Program-made: the position numbers and the translations under genes
Assembly (NCBI GenBank): GCA_964441335.1
Contig: CAYTUI010000017.1
Span: 1-24,529 of the forward strand
Source: CAYTUI01 sp964441335
Lineage (GTDB): Bacteria; Patescibacteriota; Patescibacteriia; UBA1558; 2-01-FULL-52-15
Direction: 5' to 3'
DNA: 24,529 nt
Part shown: positions 6,017 through 12,334 of the stretch, piece after piece
Position numbering within the stretch: the stretch's first letter is position 1
Layout: each line of letters opens with the position of its first letter
Notes under the pieces: generated by a model
Database searches by the model: none
The model's input: only the letters and a program-made list of their open reading frames with translations
Told to the model about the DNA's origin: nothing

Positions 6017-6129
6017 AAACCTAGTCTTCGAGCCTGTCGAGAAGCTTTAGACAAATAGGTCATCAACTTAAAGTTTCTCGACTCCTCACGTCGCTCGCGA
6101 GCGACGTGATCCGCTCGAAAACTAGGTTT
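6017..6129. repeat. MITE-like inverted-repeat element
   Basis: AAACCTAGTCTTCGAGC (6017-6033) matches the reverse complement of 6113-6129 at 16 of 17 bases. Inside are a second inverted pair (GTCGAGAAGCTT with AAGTTTCTCGAC, one mismatch) and a perfect 22-base palindrome at 6087-6108. There is no ORF. The flanking stretches 5935-6016 and 6130-6208 hold no gene I can support. The element looks like a small non-autonomous repeat. No target-site duplication is obvious. Confidence 0.6.
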
Positions 6130-6199
6130 CGTCTTAAAGTTTAAGCAGCCCAGTCTTCAAGAATACATGTTTAAAGCCACCAAGCTGTCGCGAACAGTT

Positions 6200-6230
6200 A
6201 AACAGAAACCCCCGGCAATTAGGCCGGGGG
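6200..6230 (-). terminator. Terminator of the secreted-protein gene
   Basis: CCCCCGGC (6209-6216) and GCCGGGGG (6223-6230) form a perfect eight-pair GC stem. It is followed on the minus strand by TTTCTGTTT. Confidence 0.8.
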
Positions 6231-6253
6231 TGTGAAATTTTTTAGCGACTACA

Positions 6254-6733
6254 CTATTTGGTCTGCCAGATTCTGATCCTGGCTGAAGCGAAATGATCGC
6301 TGGCATCGCCGGTTACCTGCAATTTGATAGTATTACTGGTCAGATCGTTCCACCAGAGATAGTTATCAGCGCTATCTTCAGATGAGATCACGTTCAGACT
6401 GCTGGAAGCTTTGTATTCAGAGTCAACAACATAATTATTGACGTTGCCGCTTAAGTTATGATTCAGGTTGACAGTGGTGGTGGCTGACGGTATGGAAACC
6501 CAGCCGCTGTCGTAGTCAGGTTTTGAAAATTTATAGCTGACTGTGGAAGTACCATTACTGTGATCGTCATCGTCTTCAAAATCATCTGAAAGATTATTGA
6601 CCTGCGTTTGGAGTTTATTAATAGCTTTCCAAATGGCGTTAAAGGGTTGGCCATTAGCATCACCTTTGGCCGCTACCACGTTGACTGATAACAACATGGC
6701 GATGGCTATGACCGCAAACATGACTTTTTTCAT
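6254..6733 (-). CDS. Secreted protein with N-terminal signal peptide (159 aa)
   Basis: Residues 1-22 form a classical signal peptide: MKK, a hydrophobic core, then VVAAKG as a possible signal-peptidase site. A short helix follows with GQPFNAIWKAINKLQTQVNNL, then an acidic linker (DDFEDDDDH). The C-terminal domain of about 85 residues is Thr/Ser/Asn-rich and beta-rich, with SGWVSIPSATTTVNLNHNL and an ending in ARIRIWQTK. That domain recalls small surface or carbohydrate-binding beta-sandwich modules, but I cannot name a family. It is probably exported and surface-associated. The ATG at 6733 has no SD. It has its own terminator and is divergent from the gene at 6899. Confidence 0.8.
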   Translation of the reverse strand: MKKVMFAVIAIAMLLSVNVVAAKGDANGQPFNAIWKAINKLQTQVNNLSDDFEDDDDHSNGTSTVSYKFSKPDYDSGWVSIPSATTTVNLNHNLSGNVNNYVVDSEYKASSSLNVISSEDSADNYLWWNDLTSNTIKLQVTGDASDHFASARIRIWQTK

Positions 6734-6781
6734 ATATTTATTATTAGTTATTTAGTTTCCTCAAAACGAGGCTGATATTTG

Positions 6782-6793
6782 TATAATATTATA
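6782..6793. promoter_or_regulatory. Palindromic -10 region between divergent genes
   Basis: TATAATATTATA is a perfect palindrome giving a TATAAT on both strands between genes starting at 6733 (minus) and 6899 (plus). The minus strand has TTGTAA 19 bases upstream, a long spacer. No clear -35 is seen on the plus strand, so a true divergent promoter is unproven. Confidence 0.4.
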
Positions 6794-6898
6794 CGTACGG
6801 TCGGCAATTTTGTTACAAGGCTGTAGCTGAATATTCCAGTTGCGTTTTATTCAATAAAGTAGCATGATTAAGCATATAAATTTGTAAACACTAATTAT

Positions 6899-8290
6899 AT
6901 GAAGAAAATCATCATTGTTCTGCTGGCGGCCGTGATAATTGCCTTGGCAGCCTTTTACTTCTGGCCAAAAACCAGCGTAGCACCGACCACTGACGGTGTT
7001 AAAATTGACTCCACTGCTGATTGGCAGACTTATACCGATAGCGATTTTGCCTTTAGTCTACAATACCCGCAGGCATACGCTATTAATCAGGGTGGCAATA
7101 ACAGTCATAATGCGGGAGAATTTTTCCAGGGCCGGGGAGTGCAGGTGGTGACCATTAGTATCCCGAAAGATGATTATCAAGGGACAAACTTTTTTGATGG
7201 CTTTTTGACGATTGCCACGCAACAAACACAGGCGACTGCTGACAGATGTCAGACTATGCAAAATGACGGCAGTACTGAAGTGATTGCTATGCCGGATACT
7301 AAAGTAGTCAACGGTTTAACTTTTAACCGCGGTGAAACTAGCGGTGCGGCGGCTGGAACCATGGCTAAGGATATTGTTTATCATGGTTATACTAACGGTA
7401 TTTGCTACGAAGCCAGTCTAAATTTATTCCAGGGTAATATTGACAACTACACCGAGGGTGCTGTAGAGCAAGTTGATGAGGCTGAAGTTTTTGCCAAATT
7501 GCAGGCGGTCTTAGAGACTTTAACTGTCACCAATCGTTTACCCATCAAGCCGACCCCTCTGTTGTATCTGCCGCAAGTCTATCCGGCCGGCGATAATTTG
7601 ACTGGCGCGGCGGCCGAGGTAGATTTCACAACAAATTTAGCGGCCAAAGAATTTAGTAGTCAAATTACCGAGGCAGTGGCTAAGGGAGCGAATTTTGCCG
7701 GCTACTATACTTTAGCTAGCTGGGGTTGCGGTACTAATTGTCAGTCAGTCGCTATTGTGGACGACCGAACCGGCAAGATTATTGCTTATGGTTTACCAAG
7801 TAGTTATGGCTATCAATTTAGTCTGGACAGCAATCTGCTAATTATTAATTCGCCAACCAACTGGCAGGACTTGCCGACACTACCGGATTTGACTGTCGCC
7901 TATTATGAACTGGTTAACGGTAAATTAAATCTATTGGCTGAGCAAAAACCCGGTACAGATATTTCTAAGGAACAGTTGTCAGTTCCCAGTGGCTTACGCG
8001 CTATGGTAACAATCGGGCCAACCTGCCCGGTGGTTCAAAATCCTCCTCAAGATGAATGTCAGGATAAACCTTATCAGACTCAATTTAATATTAACGGCTC
8101 TGATGGCATATTGGTAACAACAGCGGCTTCGGGAGCTGACGGTAGTTTAGAAGTGAAATTAGCGTCCGGAGACTATACAATCTCCAAAGCCGATAAAAGT
8201 TCGATGCCGTCATTTCAGGCGCAGGATTTTTCTGTGGTCCAAGGTCTTTTTACTGACCTAACCATCACTTTTGATTCCGGCATTCGCTAG
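6899..8290 (+). CDS. Membrane-anchored multidomain extracytoplasmic protein (463 aa)
   Basis: An N-terminal transmembrane anchor (about 4-22) without a lipobox Cys is followed by three recognisable stretches. Residues about 40-200 carry the WQTYTDSDFAFSLQYP opening typical of PsbP-like domains common in CPR exported proteins. Residues about 240-330 contain FAGYYTLASWGCGTNCQSVAIVD, a domain seen in bacterial periplasmic proteins of unknown role; its two Cys could form a disulfide. The C-terminal 90 residues start with GPTCPVVQNPPQDEC, have an LASGDYT turn and end in FDSGIR, like small carboxypeptidase-regulatory-type beta-sandwich tails. No catalytic motif is visible. There is no SD before the ATG. 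The hairpin terminator lies nine bases after the stop. Confidence 0.82.
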   Translation: MKKIIIVLLAAVIIALAAFYFWPKTSVAPTTDGVKIDSTADWQTYTDSDFAFSLQYPQAYAINQGGNNSHNAGEFFQGRGVQVVTISIPKDDYQGTNFFDGFLTIATQQTQATADRCQTMQNDGSTEVIAMPDTKVVNGLTFNRGETSGAAAGTMAKDIVYHGYTNGICYEASLNLFQGNIDNYTEGAVEQVDEAEVFAKLQAVLETLTVTNRLPIKPTPLLYLPQVYPAGDNLTGAAAEVDFTTNLAAKEFSSQITEAVAKGANFAGYYTLASWGCGTNCQSVAIVDDRTGKIIAYGLPSSYGYQFSLDSNLLIINSPTNWQDLPTLPDLTVAYYELVNGKLNLLAEQKPGTDISKEQLSVPSGLRAMVTIGPTCPVVQNPPQDECQDKPYQTQFNINGSDGILVTTAASGADGSLEVKLASGDYTISKADKSSMPSFQAQDFSVVQGLFTDLTITFDSGIR

Positions 8291-8298
8291 CAATTATT

Positions 8299-8332
8299 AA
8301 AACCTCTTGGTTTTAATGCCTAGAGGTTTTTA
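8299..8332 (+). terminator. Terminator after the gene at 6899
   Basis: AAAACCTCT (8299-8307) pairs perfectly with AGAGGTTTT (8322-8330) and runs into a T-tract. It is immediately followed by the promoter of the next unit. Confidence 0.8.
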
Positions 8333-8334
8333 GT

Positions 8335-8363
8335 TTGACTATACCTGGATTATGTAGTATAAA
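8335..8363 (+). promoter_or_regulatory. Promoter of the DUF488/dual-OB unit
   Basis: TTGACT (8335-8340), a 17-base spacer and TATAAA (8358-8363). The predicted leader is about 36 bases and ends in a perfect AAGGAGG (8393-8399). Confidence 0.78.
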
Positions 8364-8405
8364 TGCCTGTTGGTTAGATAGTTCTACCAGACAAGGAGGT
8401 GCACT

Positions 8406-9011
8406 TTGACAGTGTCAAAAAAGACGATGCTCGGTCCGTTGCCGACTATCCGGCAGATTTGTACTATTTCCTGCGGCATGGATGCCCTGGAGTTTTTCCG
8501 GTTGCTTCATCAGTTTCAGGTCAAGGTGCTGGTGGACACCCGCCAGAATCGCACCTATCCGTGGGCACGCTTTGCTTTCGGGCCTGATTTGGAAGGGCTT
8601 TGTCAGTTACAAGGCATCAAGTATCTTCTGATTCAGGACCTGCTTCCGACCACAGATCTGCGGCACATGATTCGGCTCGGTGAGAAGAATCGCGATGACG
8701 AGGCCTGGACCAGGTTCCTGCAGGGCTATACCAACCTGATCGTTAGGTCTCGCAAGTTCCTAGCCGAAGGTAGACCCACCAGAAGGTTGTTGTTCGGTGA
8801 CCTAGACGGTATCGCTTTCATGTGTTCCTGCCCGCACCCCGAGGACTGCCATCGTCAGGTTATCGCCGGAGTGATTCAGCAAAACGTTCACAGTCTGGCG
8901 GTGAAACACCTTACCCCGGACCTGATTGGCGGGCGTAAGCCTACCCGCAAGAGTCCGCGGCGCAGGCTGTTGGTCGCGATTCCGGCGGCGGGCCTGACGC
9001 CTGCCAGCTAA
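8406..9011 (+). CDS. DUF488 family protein (201 aa)
   Basis: The TTG start at 8406 is fixed by AAGGAGG six bases upstream. DUF488 signs are an ICTISCGMDALEFFRLL opening (family: IyTIGhs...eF...L), VDTR at 43-46, a central helical part with WTRFLQGY, and the C-terminal CSCPHPEDCHRQ box (Cys140, Cys142, Cys148, His149, Arg150). DUF488 proteins are widespread and uncharacterised; the Cys/His/Arg box suggests a metal or nucleotide site. The basic tail (about 175-201) exceeds the usual domain. The next gene starts 11 bases after the stop with its own SD. The pair forms a self-contained transcript with promoter and terminator, more GC-rich than neighbouring core genes. Confidence 0.82.
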   Translation: MTVSKKTMLGPLPTIRQICTISCGMDALEFFRLLHQFQVKVLVDTRQNRTYPWARFAFGPDLEGLCQLQGIKYLLIQDLLPTTDLRHMIRLGEKNRDDEAWTRFLQGYTNLIVRSRKFLAEGRPTRRLLFGDLDGIAFMCSCPHPEDCHRQVIAGVIQQNVHSLAVKHLTPDLIGGRKPTRKSPRRRLLVAIPAAGLTPAS

Positions 9012-9022
9012 AGGAGGGTTCT

Positions 9023-9676
9023 TTGCAAGGTATCATCCTGTCCCAGACGAAGATGAGGGAAGGGTTCTGTACTTGTGTGGCCATTCAGACTCCAAGGGGT
9101 TGGGAGCAGATTCGGCCCATGCATGGACCGGGTTTGCATCTGACGGCCGAGTCAGTCGGTTTGACCGAGGAAAAACTGCTACAGCTTTGGATTCCTGGTC
9201 GGGCTGTTTCTTTTGAACTGCTGAAGGTCCAGCCACCGCCGAGGTCAACGCACCCTGAGGATCGGTTGATCAGGACAGGGACATTGAAGCTCCTGCCGCA
9301 ACTGAATCAGGGGCTCTACAACCAGGCAGTGGAGGCCTTGACCTTTCCGAGCATCCGACGACTCTATCCCAACCTGCAGTTTGACAACGGCAAGGGCTAC
9401 GTGTTGGCAGCACCGCTCGCAGGCTCTGTCGGCTACATCCGCTGTCCAACTGTGCTGTTGTATCCCGATGTTTTTCGGGTGACTATCATCACACCGGAGA
9501 ATCTTCGGGCCACCGTCAAGGTGACTGATGCGCAGTTGCTCCGTCGTTTTCAAAACGGAGAATTCCGGTATGGTCAGGAGTCCAACAACAGGCTGGTGCG
9601 CCTGTCATTGGCCCACCCCTGGCATGAGTTCAATCCCCCGCGCTGTTATCTGATGATGTCGCATCTGGACATCTGA
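9023..9676 (+). CDS. Probable dual OB-fold protein, DUF488 partner (217 aa)
   Basis: The TTG start at 9023 is supported by AAAGGAGGG just upstream. The N-terminus (ILSQTKMREGFCTCVAIQTPRGWEQIRPM) fits the pattern I associate with dual OB-domain proteins: a strand with K-x-R/K, a Cys-rich turn, then a strand ending in an R/I-R-P motif. These are often encoded beside DUF488. A second beta-rich half (about 110-215) holds KGYVLAAPLAGSVGYI and a final RLSLAHPWHEFNPPRCYLMMSHL, as expected for a ligand-binding OB pair. A nucleic-acid or nucleotide-related role is inferred only from the fold and the neighbour. It is the last gene before a strong terminator. Confidence 0.75.
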   Translation: MQGIILSQTKMREGFCTCVAIQTPRGWEQIRPMHGPGLHLTAESVGLTEEKLLQLWIPGRAVSFELLKVQPPPRSTHPEDRLIRTGTLKLLPQLNQGLYNQAVEALTFPSIRRLYPNLQFDNGKGYVLAAPLAGSVGYIRCPTVLLYPDVFRVTIITPENLRATVKVTDAQLLRRFQNGEFRYGQESNNRLVRLSLAHPWHEFNPPRCYLMMSHLDI

Positions 9677-9693
9677 AGTAGCTGTCGCTCCCT

Positions 9694-9731
9694 GTCTCCC
9701 CAGACCGCCATGGTTTGGGGAGACTTTTTTC
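9694..9731 (+). terminator. Terminator of the DUF488/dual-OB unit
   Basis: GTCTCCCCAGACC (9694-9706) pairs with GGTTTGGGGAGAC (9712-9724), 13 pairs with one G-U, followed by six T. Confidence 0.9.
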
Positions 9732-9905
9732 TTTTTTAGAACCTTGCCGTGTACCGACCAAATCTGACACTGGGTAGCGGGGCGATGGTGGAGGTCTGGT
9801 GTGGGGTTGTAATTTACCTTAAAAAGTGGGATGATAGGGGCAGAAAATATGAGAAAAAAGGGAACAAAAAAAGATAAATTAATTAGTTTTGGAGAAAGGA
9901 AAAAA

Positions 9906-10712
9906 ATGAAAAGCTATATACCTTACTTCAAACAGGGCGATGTTGAGTTATATCATGCGGACTCCATCGAATTTATGAATCGCATGAAGCCAAATCAGGT
10001 GGATATGATATTTGCAGATCCGCCTTACAATTTATCTAATGGAGGATTTAGTGTACACGCAGGCCGCCGGGTGAGCGTTGATAAAGGGGATTGGGATAAG
10101 AGTAGAGGATTTAAAGACGATTATGATTTTCATTTTCGTTGGTTGGAAGCTTGTAAAAGAATTTTAAAACCAAATGGCACAATTTGGGTTAGTGGTACTT
10201 ATCATTCCATTTATCAATGTGGGCATGCTATTCAAGCGTTGGATTATCATATACTTAACGACGTAGCATGGTATAAACCTAATGCCTCGCCAAATTTAAG
10301 TTGTCGTTTTTTTACCGCTAGTCATGAAACGTTAATCTGGGCACGAAAGGAAAAGACAGGAAAACACACTTTTAACTACTCGGCTATGAAAGATGGTGGC
10401 TGGATTTCAGATTTTATTAAAAAGCCAAATAAACAGATGCGCTCGGTATGGGCGATCAATACACCGAAACCAGTAGAAAAAAAATATGGTAAACACCCAA
10501 CACAAAAACCGCTCGACCTTTTAGTAAGGATCATTGTAGCTAGTACGGAAGATGGTGATGTAGTTTTAGATCCTTTTGCTGGAAGTTCGACAACTGGAGT
10601 GGCCGCTGTATTAAACAATAGAAAGTTTATAGGTGTAGATATGGAAAAAAAATATCTAGACGTATCCACTAAACGAATTAATGATGTATTAACTCAAATA
10701 AAATATGAATAA
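9906..10712 (+). CDS. DpnA-like DNA adenine methyltransferase (beta class)
   Basis: The 268-residue enzyme transfers a methyl group from SAM to adenine in DNA. The catalytic motif IV DPPYNLSNGG (38-47) comes first, and the SAM-binding motif DPFAGSSTTG is near the C-terminus (about 218-227), the beta-class order. The stretches VSVDKGDWDK, SGTYHSIYQCG, ASPNLSCRFFTASHETLIWARK and GKHPTQKP closely follow the DpnA (M2.DpnII) enzyme from memory, which methylates GATC and works on single-stranded DNA. The start at 9906 has GGAGAAAGGA five bases upstream; an in-frame ATG at 9831 would add 25 Lys-rich residues. The stop overlaps the next ATG by eight bases. The gene is more AT-rich than its flanks. 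Confidence 0.92.
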   Translation: MKSYIPYFKQGDVELYHADSIEFMNRMKPNQVDMIFADPPYNLSNGGFSVHAGRRVSVDKGDWDKSRGFKDDYDFHFRWLEACKRILKPNGTIWVSGTYHSIYQCGHAIQALDYHILNDVAWYKPNASPNLSCRFFTASHETLIWARKEKTGKHTFNYSAMKDGGWISDFIKKPNKQMRSVWAINTPKPVEKKYGKHPTQKPLDLLVRIIVASTEDGDVVLDPFAGSSTTGVAAVLNNRKFIGVDMEKKYLDVSTKRINDVLTQIKYE

Positions 10713-11628
10713 ACTAAGTTTTTATAAGAGTAAACTTGGACTTGCAACAGAGGATCGGGTTTTTAGTTATTTTATTGAAACATTGAAGCCCAGTATTATG
10801 CTCTGGTCATATTTTGTTAATTGGGAGAAGGTTTTTAGGAACGCAAAAAAAATTGAAGTAGCGCTAAATAAACTTAATTATTTAATTGGCAAAAAGAATT
10901 TTGATGAGGAGTTTAAATATTTAGTGAAGAGTAATCTCGACATAGTTGAAGTATTGCCTTCTTTAGTTGTGAGAGATGGTAAAAATTCTCACCAATTCAA
11001 GATACTGGTTAGTTATCAACATAAGAGGTTTGAGTATGAAGAATTTAATTTTAATAAACAGAAAATTACTGACGTCGATATTAACAAATATTTGAAATTC
11101 GTAAGGGAGACTGGATTTAAGTCATTAATATTATCGCAAAAAATAAAAAATTTGGTAGACTATATGATTGGTGTGGAGGCTGGTTTGGACAGTAACGGAC
11201 GAAAAAATAGGGGAGGACAGTGCATGGAACAAATAGTTGAATATTTTGTCAAGGATGTATGTTTGCGACACAGATTAGAGTATTTATCTCAAGCTAATGC
11301 CAAGAAAATTTATGATCATTGGGCAATTACCGTCCCTGTAGATAAATCAAGTCGAAGTTACGATTTTGTTATCAAAAATAAGTCTAAACTAATAATAATT
11401 GAAGCCAATTTTTATAGCGGCGGAGGGTCTAAGTTGAAATCTACAGCTGGTGAATATCGAAACTTATTTGACGTCCTGGATGGTAAATATAAGTTTGTAT
11501 GGGTTACGGATGGACAGGGTTGGTTAACGACAACAAAACCGCTTAGAGAGACTTATAATCATAATGAGTATGTTTTTAACTTATCCATGGTTGAAAATGG
11601 TATACTAGAAGACATACTAAATATATAG
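10705..11628 (+). CDS. DpnII/MboI-type restriction endonuclease (GATC)
   Basis: The 307-residue product matches the DpnII restriction enzyme family. The diagnostic stretch is AGLDSNGRKNRGGQCMEQIV (about 154-173), then SYDFVIKNKSKLIIIEANFY (about 218-237) with the acidic active-site residues, GGGSKLKSTAGEY, and FVWVTDGQGWLTT. The family cuts unmethylated GATC as a type IIP enzyme. The ATG overlaps the end of the methyltransferase gene (ATGAATAA), so the two are co-translated and the modification enzyme is made first. The specificity is inferred from the family and the partner. Composition is AT-rich, consistent with recent transfer. No terminator is obvious after 11628. Confidence 0.92.
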   Translation: MNKLSFYKSKLGLATEDRVFSYFIETLKPSIMLWSYFVNWEKVFRNAKKIEVALNKLNYLIGKKNFDEEFKYLVKSNLDIVEVLPSLVVRDGKNSHQFKILVSYQHKRFEYEEFNFNKQKITDVDINKYLKFVRETGFKSLILSQKIKNLVDYMIGVEAGLDSNGRKNRGGQCMEQIVEYFVKDVCLRHRLEYLSQANAKKIYDHWAITVPVDKSSRSYDFVIKNKSKLIIIEANFYSGGGSKLKSTAGEYRNLFDVLDGKYKFVWVTDGQGWLTTTKPLRETYNHNEYVFNLSMVENGILEDILNI

Positions 11629-11767
11629 ATGAAACGGTAATATTTATTTAGGCTGAAAAGAAAATGAATAAACGCAAGTCGCATATATAGAAATTGTTAA
11701 AAAAGTTATGAAATTAATATTGGAACAGGAAGAATATAAATGTTCTGATTGTGAAGAAGGGAAGTAG

Positions 11768-11884
11768 GGTGCCAAGCAGTCGGCTATTTCCCGTTTGAGA
11801 CGGGGCACGTTAAATCCGACGCTAAAAACTTTTTTCAAATTTGCTAGGACACTGGATTCTAAGGTTAAGATTAGTGTGGAGTAA
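11768..11884 (+). pseudogene. C-terminal relic of an XRE-type helix-turn-helix gene
   Basis: The frame reads GAKQSAISRLRRGTLNPTLK, then TFFKFARTLDSKVKISVE, then stop. This is the recognition-helix half of a HigA/XRE-like antitoxin (normally ...AGVKQSAISRLERG...). The codon directly upstream is TAG (11765) and the first helix is absent. The same frame before the TAG (ATG 11708, MKLILEQEEYKCSD...) is not HTH-like. Small A-rich frames cover 11640-11764. It is probably the decayed remains of a toxin-antitoxin or restriction-controller gene next to the R-M pair. A shifted or recoded start cannot be excluded. Confidence 0.7.
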
Positions 11885-11886
11885 TC

Positions 11887-11914
11887 TTGTTTTATATTTC
11901 CGCTCGTGTAAAAT
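11887..11914 (+). promoter_or_regulatory. Promoter of the coiled-coil gene
   Basis: TTGTTT (11887-11892), a 16-base spacer and TAAAAT (11909-11914), giving a leader of about 30 bases. Confidence 0.45.
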
Positions 11915-11951
11915 ATATTTCAACAGGGCATTAATTAATTAAGCATGAATT

Positions 11952-12239
11952 ATGCCTAAGAAAAGCGTCTATAAAAATGTTACTAACGAAGATTTAGCCC
12001 TCATGATTCGGGAGGGTTTTGATGATCTTGCGTTCATGGTCAAGCAGGGGTTTGATGATACTCCTACCAAAGGGGAGATGAATGAGCGTTTTGAGCGGGT
12101 CGATGAAAGGTTCGAACAGGTCGATAAGAGGTTTGAACAGGTGGATAAACGTTTTGATTCCCTGGAGTTTAGAGTCAGTCACCTGGAAATAGACAGAGAG
12201 GTTATTAAAAAAGTTAAAAGCGCCTTGGCGATTGAATAG
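11952..12239 (+). CDS. Small coiled-coil protein with heptad repeats (95 aa)
   Basis: An N-terminal part has two similar units (ALMIREGFDDLAFMVKQGFDD), followed by near-perfect seven-residue repeats: ERFERVD, ERFEQVD, KRFEQVD, KRFDSLE (about 44-71). These form a parallel coiled coil ending in a helix. The repeats are visible as 21-base tandem units in DNA. Similar short coiled-coil proteins are frequent in CPR genomes and often precede or regulate toxin-like partners, but no partner is seen here and the function is unknown. No SD precedes the ATG. Confidence 0.7.
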   Translation: MPKKSVYKNVTNEDLALMIREGFDDLAFMVKQGFDDTPTKGEMNERFERVDERFEQVDKRFEQVDKRFDSLEFRVSHLEIDREVIKKVKSALAIE

Positions 12240-12274
12240 TTTCACTCTCCTTTTTCAGCGCATTGTATTAAGAT

Positions 12275-12317
12275 AAAAAAAGACCCATCGTCGTCCAGTG
12301 GACGATGGTGGGTCTTT
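12275..12317 (-). terminator. Terminator of the radical SAM gene
   Basis: AAAGACCCA at the left (from 12278) pairs with TGGGTCTTT (to 12317). An inner CGTCGTCC/GGACGATG stem sits inside, followed on the minus strand by a run of seven U. Confidence 0.9.
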
Positions 12318-12334
12318 GACGTTCCAGTTGAACG

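Noticed and set aside
9831..9905. Longer N-terminus of the methyltransferase
   Set aside because: The ATG at 9831 has no ribosome site and adds a Lys-rich stretch. ATG 9906 has GGAGAAAGGA at the right spacing.
12081..12150. Possible CRISPR or tandem-repeat array
   Set aside because: The 21-base repeats are the codons of a heptad coiled coil inside an intact gene and have no spacers.
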